Assembly (NCBI GenBank): GCA_045863055.1
Contig: BTUW01000002.1
Coordinates: forward strand, 186,001 to 250,000
DNA from: UTCHB3 sp008363265
GTDB taxonomy: Bacteria > Bacteroidota > Ignavibacteria > Ignavibacteriales > Ignavibacteriaceae
Direction of reading: 5' to 3'
DNA length: 64,000 nt
Shown: positions 27,580-35,440 of the stretch, piece by piece
Layout: every line of letters begins with the position of its first letter
Numbering within the stretch: position 1 is the stretch's first letter
Program-made: the position numbers and the translations under genes
Notes under the pieces: model-generated
Seen by the model: the letters and a program-made list of their open reading frames with translations, nothing else
What the model was told of the DNA's origin: nothing
Databases searched by the model: none

Positions 27580-28026
27580 ATGAACAATGAAATAAATGAA
27601 ATGATAAACGCCTGGTTTGACGGTGAACTCGACAAGAAACGTGAAACAGAACTCTTCAACCTGCTGGCTACTGATGATGAAGCGAGAACCGCCTTCAGGG
27701 CAATGAGCAATCTGAGGAATGCCCTCGCCACGATCGAAGAGGATGTCCCCGATGAACTTGACGAGAGGATATTCAGATCGATAGCACCAAAACAGCAATC
27801 GAGCGCACCCGCGAGGAAGTGGCAACTCTTCCCGGTTCTGGGCTATGCTTTTTCGGTCATTCTTGTCGTAATCACACTCCTCATGATGCTGGAGATCAGA
27901 TCGTACCGCAACGGACTTGAAGACCTTAACACCAAAGTGAAGGAGCAGGATCAGACCATCAGGATGATGTTCAACGCTTACCCTACAATTGTGGTGAAAC
28001 CGACTCAGAATGAGATCATTCAATAG
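27580..28026 (+). CDS. Probable membrane anti-sigma factor
   Basis: 148 residues. The N-terminal 60 residues (NEMINAWFDGELDKKRETEL, then ATDDEARTAFRAM) look like the helical sigma-binding part of anti-sigma factors. The zinc-binding His-Cys-Cys motif of ZAS-type proteins is absent. One membrane segment (about 87-105: VLGYAFSVILVVITLLMML) is followed by a short outside part with a coiled-coil-like stretch (LEDLNTKVKEQDQTIRMM) and no FecR domain. The role is inferred from position directly after the ECF sigma gene and from its topology, not from strong family motifs. Confidence 0.7.
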   Translation: MNNEINEMINAWFDGELDKKRETELFNLLATDDEARTAFRAMSNLRNALATIEEDVPDELDERIFRSIAPKQQSSAPARKWQLFPVLGYAFSVILVVITLLMMLEIRSYRNGLEDLNTKVKEQDQTIRMMFNAYPTIVVKPTQNEIIQ

Positions 28027-28059
28027 ATTTTTGAACCAATAAATAAACGGAGAAATACA

Positions 28060-28491
28060 ATGAAAAAGATGTTGATCATAATGATCCTTCTCACAGGAGC
28101 GATGTTCGCTCAGAATGAAATGGCGGTGAAAACCAAGCTCACCCCTGACAAGAAAGCACCGGTTAAACTCGACACTGAATCACTTGCAGACTCGATCTAT
28201 GTTGAGGCGGACAAGATGCCCGAACCTGTCGGCGGCATGGAAGCGATAATGAAACTCGTGGTTTACCCCGAAGAGGCGATGAAAAAAGGACTCGAAGGAA
28301 TGGTGGTTGTTTCCGGTGTCATCGATGAAAAAGGGAATGTTATCAAGACGAAAGTTGAAAAAAGTATCGGCTCCGGTTGCGATGAAGCAGCGCTTAAAGC
28401 CCTCACTTCCACCAAATGGATTCCCGGCGAAGTAAAAGGGAAAAAAGTTAAAGTAAAGATCGCCCTCCCTGTAATGTTCAAACTTAAGTAG
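28060..28491 (+). CDS. Exported TonB C-terminal-domain protein
   Basis: 143 residues with leader KKMLIIMILLTGAMFAQ and ribosome site GGAGAA. After a 40-residue linker, residues 55-143 form a TonB C-terminal domain (GGMEAIMKLVVYPEEAMKKG, VVSGVIDEKGNVIKTKVEKS, GCDEAALKAL, KVKVKIALPVMFKL). Unlike true TonB there is no Pro-rich spacer and the only hydrophobic segment is the leader, which ends in a likely cleavage site. It may be a free periplasmic domain, or stay anchored if uncleaved. Position between the anti-sigma gene and the receptor gene suggests it works with that receptor. Its stop codon shares its last base with a GC palindrome. Confidence 0.8.
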   Translation: MKKMLIIMILLTGAMFAQNEMAVKTKLTPDKKAPVKLDTESLADSIYVEADKMPEPVGGMEAIMKLVVYPEEAMKKGLEGMVVVSGVIDEKGNVIKTKVEKSIGSGCDEAALKALTSTKWIPGEVKGKKVKVKIALPVMFKLK

Positions 28492-28587
28492 TGCGCCGCG
28501 GCGCACTCTGGTTCTCAGGTTCTTGAGTTCTTGAGTTCTTAAGTTCTTAAGTTCTTGAGTTCTTAAGTTCTTGAGTTCTTGAGTTCT
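28491..28587. repeat. Palindrome-cored element with AGTTCTT tandem repeats
   Basis: GTGCGCCGCGGCGCAC (28491-28506) is a 16-bp perfect palindrome beginning at the stop codon of the TonB-C gene. It is followed by about eight copies of a 9-nt unit GAGTTCTT(G/A)A-like (TTGAGTTCT / TTAAGTTCT alternating) to about 28587. The unit is the same family as the repeats at 26252-26306, 2.2 kb away. The receptor gene starts 76 nt after it. Confidence 0.8.
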
Positions 28588-28662
28588 CATAATTAAACTT
28601 TTTGGGGCTTATATTTGTCTACATAAAAATAGACCTTTCATAAGAGACAATAAAAAAAAATC

Positions 28663-31482
28663 ATGAAAAATATAAGCCTCACCTTTCTTTTCCTTACGGT
28701 ATTTTCGCTTTTTGCGTACTCACAAAATTTCTCATTAAAAGGCGTGGTGGTCGATTCGATCGACGGTACACCGCTCCCCGGCTCCAGCCTTTCCCTGATC
28801 CCCGCGCGACCAGGCGAAAAGGCCCTCAATGTGATCTCGAATGCTGATGGAAGCTTTGAATTCAAGCTTTCGAACCCCGGCAGGTTCTACCTTAAGATTT
28901 CATTCATGGGTTATCAGGACTGGGGCGACAGTGTAAGGGTTAGACGGAATGAGCAGGCGGTCGACCTCGGAAAGATCAAATTAAAACGCACCTCTGTCGA
29001 GATGAAAGAAGTGGATATTACCGGCGTGGCGATCCCTTCTTCTCAAAGCGAGGATACACTCAGTTTCGCGGCAAAAGGGTACAAGACGAACCCCGATGCA
29101 ACAGCTGAAGACCTGGTTACGAAATTGCCCGGCGTTCAGAACGAGCAGGGTACCCTGAAAGCCCAGGGTGAGGAAGTGAAGAAAGTCCTCGTTGACGGGC
29201 AACCGTTCTTCGGTGACGATCCGAATGTCACACTTAAGAACCTCCCTGCCGATCTCATAGAAAAAATAGAAATATTTGACAAGATGAGCGATCAGGCCCG
29301 CTTTACCGGATTCGATGACGGACAGACCGAGAAGACGATCAACATCGTAACCCGGCGCGACAGAAGACAGGGGCAGTTCGGCAAACTCTACGGTGGTATT
29401 GGCACAACTGAAAAATTCCAAAGCGGCGGTGTCGTCAACTTCTTCGGTGAAGGAAGACGCTTCAGCATCCTCGGACTCGGGAACAATATCAACCAGCAGA
29501 ATTTTTCACAGCAGGACCTCCTCGGAATCTCACAGGGTGGCGGTGGAAGAGGCGGCAGCAGGGATGGTTTCCAGGGACGTGGCGGGGGTCATGGCGGATG
29601 GCGCGGGCCCGGCGGCGCGGCAAACAACTTCCTGATCGGTGCCCTCGAAGGGAGAACCAAGACATACTCGATCGGTATGAACTATCAGGAGAACTGGGAC
29701 AAAACCGCTGTTCTCACAGGAAGCTACTTCTTCAACTATTCGAACAATTTCAACGATCAGATCATTAACCGTGAGTATTACCCAACGGTGGCGGGCAGGC
29801 AGATCTACGATGAAACTTCATCCTCCAATTCAGACAATTACAATCACAGGATGAACTTCAGGTTCGAGTGGAACATCGATACTATGAACACCCTTATCGT
29901 AACTCCCCGTTTCAGCGCTCAGAAGAACACCACAGGCAGTCTGTACAACGGTATCAGCACTTTCGGCCTGATGGGAAGACAAAACTCGACCGACAGCAGA
30001 ACCGGAAATGAAGGAAGCGGTTTCACTTTCAATAACGAGGTAATTTACAGAATGCGCTTCGCCACACCCGGCAGAAGTCTCTCATTCACATTCAACAACG
30101 GTTTGAGCAACCGCACCATAGACAGAGATCAGTTCTCCATAAATAACTTCAGCGATCCCCGAAATTCATCTCTCACGATCGACACGATCAACCAAAAAGG
30201 GAACGATCTGATCAAGGGTTACAGCTACTCCGGAAATATTGTATATACCGAACCGGCAGGAAGTGACGGTCAGCTTCAGGCCACTTTGAGCGCGGGGGTG
30301 AATAACAACTTCAGCGACAAGCAGACAGTCGACTACAACCTCTTTACCACGAGGTATGACCTGATCGACTCGGTCTCGACGAATAAATACGATAACGATT
30401 ACTACACCTACCGCGGGGGTCTCGCCTACAGACTCAGAAGTGAAGAAATATCCCTTAACATTGCGGTGAACTACCAGATAGCTCAACTGACGGGTGATCA
30501 GACATTTCCGGTAAACCTGAGAACAGAGAAGAATTTTTACAATTTTCTTCCCTCACTCAGGTTTAACTATAAAATTTCGGATGCGCAGAACTTCAGGATA
30601 TTTTATAACACAAATGTTAACGCCCCATCGGTTTCGCAGCTTCAGAGCTACTTCGATGTAACCAATCCTCTCTTCATCAGGGCGGGGAATCCAGATCTAA
30701 AGGCTGAGTATTCGAACAGAATGTCGATGCAGTATCTAACTACCGACAAAGCATCCGGCGCGAACTTTTTCATAATGGGCTTCTACATGATAACGAATGA
30801 TTACATCGGAAACTCATCTTTCACCGCGCAGCGTGACACCGTGATCGCCAATGGTGTTACACTCAGGAGAGGATCGCAATTCTCACTCTCAAAGAACTTC
30901 GACAAGAGTCAGAATCTAAGAGCCATGATGAGCGGTGGGCTTCCTGTAAGTTTCCTGATGAGCAACATCTCGCTGAATCTGGGGCTTGGATATCAGATAA
31001 TACCATCAGAGTTTCAATCGATCACCTCGGAGTCGAAGATACTCTCTTTTAGTCAGGGAATAACAGTGGCGAGCAACATTTCGGAAGATATCGACTTTAA
31101 ACTGACGTACTCGCCGTCGTATTATATTTCTAAAAATGATGTACTGCCCGAGTCGGATGATGAATACTGGGTTCATTCAGGCTCCGCAAATCTTTTCCTG
31201 AATGTGTTCGATCTTTTCTTTCTCAGGTCTGATTACGCGGTTTATAAAACATCAGGCATTAAGGACGGCAGCGATATCACTTATTCACTCTGGAATGCGG
31301 GAATCGGTGTCAAGTTCCTCGAGGGTGACCGTGCTGAATTAAGGCTGGATGTGTTCGATCTTCTTGACGAGAACAAAAGTTTCATCAGAACCGCGACCGA
31401 TATCTATATCGAGAACAAGACAACCCAGGTGCTCAGACAGTATTTTATGCTTACATTTACCTACAACCTGAGGGCGTTCTAA
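28663..31482 (+). CDS. Large outer-membrane receptor-like beta-barrel protein (CarboxypepD_reg / OMP_b-brl_3 type)
   Basis: 939 residues. Leader KNISLTFLFLTVFSLFAYSQ; carboxypeptidase-D regulatory-like domain (about 22-105: LKGVVVDSIDGTPLPGSSLS, FKLSNPGRFYLKISFMGYQD); plug-like domain (about 115-235: ATAEDLVTKLPGVQ, VLVDGQPFFGDD, NLPADLIEKIEIFD, FDDGQTEKTINIVTRR); then a barrel of about 700 residues ending in an aromatic strand (YFMLTFTYNLRAF). A Gly/Arg-rich loop near 290-320 (GGGGRGGSRDGFQGRGGGHG) is typical of this subfamily. No convincing TonB box is seen. With the TonB-C protein and sigma pair upstream it is likely a regulated outer-membrane transporter or channel; substrate unknown. TATATTTG lies at 28610-28617 upstream but without a matching second element. 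Confidence 0.87.
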   Translation: MKNISLTFLFLTVFSLFAYSQNFSLKGVVVDSIDGTPLPGSSLSLIPARPGEKALNVISNADGSFEFKLSNPGRFYLKISFMGYQDWGDSVRVRRNEQAVDLGKIKLKRTSVEMKEVDITGVAIPSSQSEDTLSFAAKGYKTNPDATAEDLVTKLPGVQNEQGTLKAQGEEVKKVLVDGQPFFGDDPNVTLKNLPADLIEKIEIFDKMSDQARFTGFDDGQTEKTINIVTRRDRRQGQFGKLYGGIGTTEKFQSGGVVNFFGEGRRFSILGLGNNINQQNFSQQDLLGISQGGGGRGGSRDGFQGRGGGHGGWRGPGGAANNFLIGALEGRTKTYSIGMNYQENWDKTAVLTGSYFFNYSNNFNDQIINREYYPTVAGRQIYDETSSSNSDNYNHRMNFRFEWNIDTMNTLIVTPRFSAQKNTTGSLYNGISTFGLMGRQNSTDSRTGNEGSGFTFNNEVIYRMRFATPGRSLSFTFNNGLSNRTIDRDQFSINNFSDPRNSSLTIDTINQKGNDLIKGYSYSGNIVYTEPAGSDGQLQATLSAGVNNNFSDKQTVDYNLFTTRYDLIDSVSTNKYDNDYYTYRGGLAYRLRSEEISLNIAVNYQIAQLTGDQTFPVNLRTEKNFYNFLPSLRFNYKISDAQNFRIFYNTNVNAPSVSQLQSYFDVTNPLFIRAGNPDLKAEYSNRMSMQYLTTDKASGANFFIMGFYMITNDYIGNSSFTAQRDTVIANGVTLRRGSQFSLSKNFDKSQNLRAMMSGGLPVSFLMSNISLNLGLGYQIIPSEFQSITSESKILSFSQGITVASNISEDIDFKLTYSPSYYISKNDVLPESDDEYWVHSGSANLFLNVFDLFFLRSDYAVYKTSGIKDGSDITYSLWNAGIGVKFLEGDRAELRLDVFDLLDENKSFIRTATDIYIENKTTQVLRQYFMLTFTYNLRAF

Positions 31483-31493
31483 GAAAAAGCCTG

Positions 31494-32732
31494 CTATCTG
31501 ACGATAACCAGTTTTTGCGTCGCGGAACCATGTTCTGAAGTGTAATGGACAATATAAAGACCTGAGGCGAAACCGGAAAGTTTCGTGGTTAAGGTATTTT
31601 CGATCACAGCAGAATATACTTTCTCTCCCGCTATGTTGTAGATCTGAAGCACACCGCTTCCGTGTTGGCCGGTACCTGTTACTGATATTGTGACAGTACC
31701 ATCAACAGGAGCCGGGTTAGGATAGACAGATAGACCGGTCCCGGTTGTTTTTTGAGGTGTTTCATCCTCCTCCACCCCGGTTATAGTGTCAGGTTTGTAG
31801 AAGAGGCCGTCCATCCTGCCGCACCAGATATTTCCCCCCGCTATCACAATTGAATTAGCAACCACGCCCGACTGCATGTCGTCACGCCACCACGTTACGC
31901 CATTATCTATCGAGTAGTAAATGTAGAAGCGCGCGGCTTTTGAGATGGAAACCACGATCTTTTCACCCCGCGTGACGATGCTGCTTGTGCTTGCAAGGCC
32001 GATGCCGAATGAGTGCTTCGTCCAGGTAAGCCCGTTGTCATCAGAGGTATAGACCGCTTCATGAGATGATAAAACAATTTTTCCGTTCGATTTACCGAAT
32101 GACTGAACCCCGTTTATTTCACCGTTGAACTGATCGAACTGTATCTCCTGCCAATGGCCGGTATTCTTCCGGTTAACGTAGAAGTAGCCGTTCGCGCCCG
32201 CCCCGGCATAGAGATCACCGTCCAGATTCGAGATCGTGTTCACGTTCCATGAAGTTGAAAATGGGAGCCCCTCATTGAATGCTGTCCAAACCCCGTTGCC
32301 TGATAAAGGTCGTCTGTAAACACCGGCCCCGATTGTTGTGGCATAGAGGGTATCATCCCGAAGCGCGAGGGCGGAAACCTCTTTTGCGCCCAAAGTGGTA
32401 AGCCCCTGCGAGAACTGCTCCCAGGTGTCACCATTGTTCAGCGACCGGAAAACACCCCAGCCTGAGGTACCTGCATAAATGACTCCGTTATGGGGTTGGA
32501 TAGCTGTAATGCCGTACTCAACATCAGGAAATCTGGCTGACCGGTTCCAAGTATTCCCCGCATCGAACGAGTAATAGAAAATACTGTCATGACCCGCGTA
32601 GAGGGTATCACCCGAGTTCCAGAGGGCATAGACTCCTCCCGGGGCATCAAGTTCAACCTTTAGCCATTGCTGAGCATGGGTAATAAATATATTAAAAATT
32701 AGAAAAGCGAGAAGCCAAGTTGATTTTATCAT
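31494..32732 (-). CDS. Secreted BNR-repeat protein with T9SS sorting domain
   Basis: 412 residues from ATG 32732, chosen over 32756 because AGGA lies 7 nt before it and the leader (IKSTWLLAFLIFNIFITHAQ) follows directly. Residues 25-320 carry four or more BNR motifs (YSFDAGNTW, RSLNNGDTW, TSDDNGLTW, YSIDNGVTW), indicating a propeller. The C-terminal 80 residues are a sorting domain with VYPNPAP in place of the NYPNPFNP of the other cargo, ending KLVIVR. It lacks the TATETNN linker domain, so it is a different subtype from the other six cargo proteins. It converges on the receptor gene with an 11-nt gap and no visible terminator. Confidence 0.82.
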   Translation of the reverse strand: MIKSTWLLAFLIFNIFITHAQQWLKVELDAPGGVYALWNSGDTLYAGHDSIFYYSFDAGNTWNRSARFPDVEYGITAIQPHNGVIYAGTSGWGVFRSLNNGDTWEQFSQGLTTLGAKEVSALALRDDTLYATTIGAGVYRRPLSGNGVWTAFNEGLPFSTSWNVNTISNLDGDLYAGAGANGYFYVNRKNTGHWQEIQFDQFNGEINGVQSFGKSNGKIVLSSHEAVYTSDDNGLTWTKHSFGIGLASTSSIVTRGEKIVVSISKAARFYIYYSIDNGVTWWRDDMQSGVVANSIVIAGGNIWCGRMDGLFYKPDTITGVEEDETPQKTTGTGLSVYPNPAPVDGTVTISVTGTGQHGSGVLQIYNIAGEKVYSAVIENTLTTKLSGFASGLYIVHYTSEHGSATQKLVIVR

Positions 32733-32825
32733 AATTTCCTGGATTTGATGAAGCAACTTACATCATAAGGCATGAGGTGAGGGCGCAAACTAAAAAAGCG
32801 GAAATGATCGGTGAAGAGCGGCGGA

Positions 32826-34577
32826 TCAATCCTGTTGAATGGCCGGAATGGTGAACCAGAATGTTGTACCTGCCCCGGAGTTTCTTCTGACATTGATTGT
32901 TCCGCCATTCTTCTGGATGAACTCGTGACAGAGAACCAGGCCAAGTCCTGTACCCTTTTCACCCATGGTGCCGAGGCTTTTCACGGTGGTATCGATCCTG
33001 AACAGCCTTGAAGCATCTGTTTCGGAGATACCCACTCCCTCATCAGAAATTGCAACCATGGCCTGATCCTGCGAAAGTTCAGACCCGATCGAGATCACAC
33101 CCCCGGGGTTACTGAATTTGATCGCGTTGGTTATCAGGTTACGAAGCACGGTTCTTATCATGTTCTCATCGGCGTGTACCATCAGGACGGGGGCAAGATC
33201 GGTTTCAAGAGTGAGCCGCTTCACCGCGGCCTGACCTCTCAGACTTTCAACCGTCACACTTATCAACTCATTTATATTCAGATCAACGGGATCGAAGACT
33301 ACAGAACCCGTCTGCTGACGTGCCCAGTCAAGAAGGTTCTCAAGCATTCTGTATGTCTCTTTTGCCGACTGGTTGATCTCCTTGACCAGGTCCTTTTTCT
33401 CGGCATCTTCCATCTCATCAAAATCCTCGATCACCATATCAGAGAGGCCGATTATTCCGAAGAAGGGGTTCTTGAGGTCATGCGCGATGATCGAAAAGAG
33501 CTTGTCCTTGGAGCTGTTGAGTTCACTCAGTTCGTTCCTGTTATTAACGAGTATCTCTTCATTCTTTTTTAGGGCGGTTACGTCGGAGATACTTATCAGC
33601 CGTCCCTCTGAGGCAAGGCTTTCTTCGTTGATATTGATGGTTGTAACCCTGAAAACCCTGTTGTTCACCCTGAATTCACCTGACATCGAGCTTTCATCTG
33701 TGCATATCGCCACCAGTTCAGGGATATCCGCAAACTCAACCCTTACATCCTTCCCTTCCAGATCATCCTTCCCGAGAAATTTTACTATGGTCCTGTTGTA
33801 GTCGATCATCCTGAAATCACGGTTAACCACAACCACCCCTTCATTCAGGTTGTCGAAGAGGATGTTCCGCGCAGCCGGGATCAATTCAAGCAGTGAGTAG
33901 CGGAACATTCCGTAAGATATCAACAGTCCTGTGAATGTGAATGCGATCGGGGTCGGGTCGACATATCCTATAAGATCACCACGGAAAACATAAACGGAAT
34001 TAACCGCGATGGGGATGATCTGCGAAACGAGTAAAATTAAAAGCTGTTTGCGGAAGATCCCCCTGAAAATATTTATTCCTCTGACAAGATTGATAACGGT
34101 AAGTGCCACGGCACCATATGTTATCACGACAACGGCATAAAAGGCCGGACCGTGCCCGTAGTCGGCTGTAACACCGCCGGTGCTGTAAGTTAATGTGATC
34201 CCGGGCCAGAGCGTCTTGTGCAGGTCATTTGTGAGGGCGGTAAGAAATATAAGCAATGGCAGGACGAATGCAGCCTGCCGTGAGAGTTCCCTGGCCTTCT
34301 CACTCACCTGTGTCAGCCTTACAACAAAGGCAAGGAAGACGAACGGGATCAGGGGTATCGAGGTGTAAGTGAACACCGACCACCACTTCTTTGCTTCAAT
34401 CGTGGTTACGGCCTGCTCAAAAAACCCGCCGAGTGACCATACAGTGATCGCAAGCATCATCACGAAAAAATAGTTTCCGCCTCTTACCGAGCCTTTCCGC
34501 CTGTAGACCATGACGGTCAGGAAGGCCGAAAACAGAAAAGAGATGAATAGTGTTGCGATGTAGAGATTGAATTGCAT
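32826..34577 (-). CDS. Membrane histidine kinase with 7TM sensor and PAS domain
   Basis: 583 residues. The first 220 residues hold about seven membrane segments (for example LYIATLFISFLFSAFLTVMV, FVMMLAITVWSLGGFF, IPLIPFVFLAFVV), the layout of the histidine-kinase N-terminal 7TM region. PAS domain at about 225-335 (NLNEGVVVVNRDFRMIDYN), HisKA with IIAHDLKNPFFGIIGLSDM (His about 366), HATPase with NLITNAIKFSNPGG, SDEGVGIS and GTGLGLVLCHEF. No receiver or output domain and no partner regulator next to it, so it is an orphan kinase. Ligand unknown. It is divergent from crcB across an 80-nt gap. Confidence 0.9.
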   Translation of the reverse strand: MQFNLYIATLFISFLFSAFLTVMVYRRKGSVRGGNYFFVMMLAITVWSLGGFFEQAVTTIEAKKWWSVFTYTSIPLIPFVFLAFVVRLTQVSEKARELSRQAAFVLPLLIFLTALTNDLHKTLWPGITLTYSTGGVTADYGHGPAFYAVVVITYGAVALTVINLVRGINIFRGIFRKQLLILLVSQIIPIAVNSVYVFRGDLIGYVDPTPIAFTFTGLLISYGMFRYSLLELIPAARNILFDNLNEGVVVVNRDFRMIDYNRTIVKFLGKDDLEGKDVRVEFADIPELVAICTDESSMSGEFRVNNRVFRVTTININEESLASEGRLISISDVTALKKNEEILVNNRNELSELNSSKDKLFSIIAHDLKNPFFGIIGLSDMVIEDFDEMEDAEKKDLVKEINQSAKETYRMLENLLDWARQQTGSVVFDPVDLNINELISVTVESLRGQAAVKRLTLETDLAPVLMVHADENMIRTVLRNLITNAIKFSNPGGVISIGSELSQDQAMVAISDEGVGISETDASRLFRIDTTVKSLGTMGEKGTGLGLVLCHEFIQKNGGTINVRRNSGAGTTFWFTIPAIQQD

Positions 34578-34657
34578 ATATTAAAGCATTATTTAAGTAA
34601 ATTTACTAAACTGTCGTCTATTAATTGCGGTAAAAGTTTCCGCAAGACTACATCAAA

Positions 34658-35038
34658 ATGACAAATTACCTCCTTGTTGCAGCCGGATCCGCATTGGGCG
34701 GAGTCATCAGATACTGGCTTTCAAATTATGTTTATAACTGGCTCCCGGCGATCTTTCCATTCGGAACCCTGACAGTAAATTTCCTTGGAAGTTTCATAAT
34801 AGGAATTTTAATCTTCGGATTCGATGACCGGGGTCTTATATCCGCGGAAGTGCGGCTCCTCCTCACGGTCGGGTTTTGCGGCGGGTTCACAACCTTCTCC
34901 ACCTTTTCACTCGAGACCGTGAACCTTTTGAAGAACTCGGAATATTCTCTGGCAGCGCTGAACATAATTGCAAGCGTGGCACTTACCCTTGCTGCCACAT
35001 TTCTCGCTTATATTTTAACTTCAGCCCGGGAGGCTTAA
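34658..35038 (+). CDS. crcB: Fluoride ion channel CrcB/Fluc
   Basis: 126 residues with four membrane segments, the normal size of a Fluc subunit, which works as an antiparallel dimer exporting toxic fluoride. Signature parts: GSALGGVIRYWLS near the N-terminus, GTLTVNFLGSFIIG with the conserved Asn, and GFCGGFTTFSTFSLET with the Phe-box and Thr/Ser track. Only one copy is visible, so a homodimer is expected. No fluoride riboswitch is recognised in the 80-nt leader; a small hairpin (GCGG...CCGC, about 34627-34643) is all that is seen. Its stop is one base from the start of the DUF190 gene, so the two are coupled. Confidence 0.95.
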   Translation: MTNYLLVAAGSALGGVIRYWLSNYVYNWLPAIFPFGTLTVNFLGSFIIGILIFGFDDRGLISAEVRLLLTVGFCGGFTTFSTFSLETVNLLKNSEYSLAALNIIASVALTLAATFLAYILTSAREA

Positions 35039-35039
35039 T

Positions 35040-35387
35040 ATGCAGATCCCAAAAGAAGCAAAACTGTTGAGGATATTTGTCGGAGAGTCCGACAAGCATC
35101 ACCTCGTTCCTGTTTACGAAAAGATCGTAATTAAAGCCCGGGAGAATGGCCTCGCCGGCGCAACGGTCTTTAAGGGGATCATGGGATTCGGCGGTAAAAG
35201 CCGGATTCATACCACCAAGATTCTCCGGCTCTCCGAAGACCTCCCGCTGATCATTGAGATAGTGGATGAAGAGGAGAAAATAGAGAAATTCCTTCCCATT
35301 GTAGATCAGCTTTTCACTGAAGCAAAATGCGGCGGGCTGATCACGATCGAGAGGGCAGAGGTTATTAAATACACCCCCGGGGGATAG
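35040..35387 (+). CDS. DUF190 (PII-like) protein
   Basis: 115 residues of the DUF190 family: LLRIFVGESDKHHLVPVYEK, then ENGLAGATVFKGIMGFG and SEDLPLIIEIVDEEEKIEKF. The family has a ferredoxin-like, PII-related fold, suggesting a trimer that binds a small ligand. GGAGG in the end of crcB is its ribosome site, with one base between the genes, a strong sign of coupled translation. DUF190 genes are known to lie next to crcB in many genomes; a role as regulator or accessory of the fluoride channel is inference. Confidence 0.9.
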   Translation: MQIPKEAKLLRIFVGESDKHHLVPVYEKIVIKARENGLAGATVFKGIMGFGGKSRIHTTKILRLSEDLPLIIEIVDEEEKIEKFLPIVDQLFTEAKCGGLITIERAEVIKYTPGG

Positions 35388-35440
35388 ACTAAACCGGACA
35401 TTTAACCAATCCAATTCCACAACACTTAACCGGACGAAAA

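Noticed and set aside
27211..28023. 270-codon minus-strand open frame
   Set aside because: Antisense to the sigma and anti-sigma genes, which have clear sigma regions and a membrane segment; no ribosome site or motif on the minus strand.
28180..28590. Minus-strand frame with repeated RTQELKNL units
   Set aside because: The apparent protein repeats are only translation of the AGTTCTT tandem DNA; the rest is antisense to the TonB-C gene.
28491..28590. Possible CRISPR array
   Set aside because: The 9-nt units are directly adjacent with no unique spacers, and no cas gene is present.
34578..34657. Fluoride riboswitch before crcB
   Set aside because: The conserved paired elements and pseudoknot sequence of the crcB motif could not be found in the 80-nt gap.
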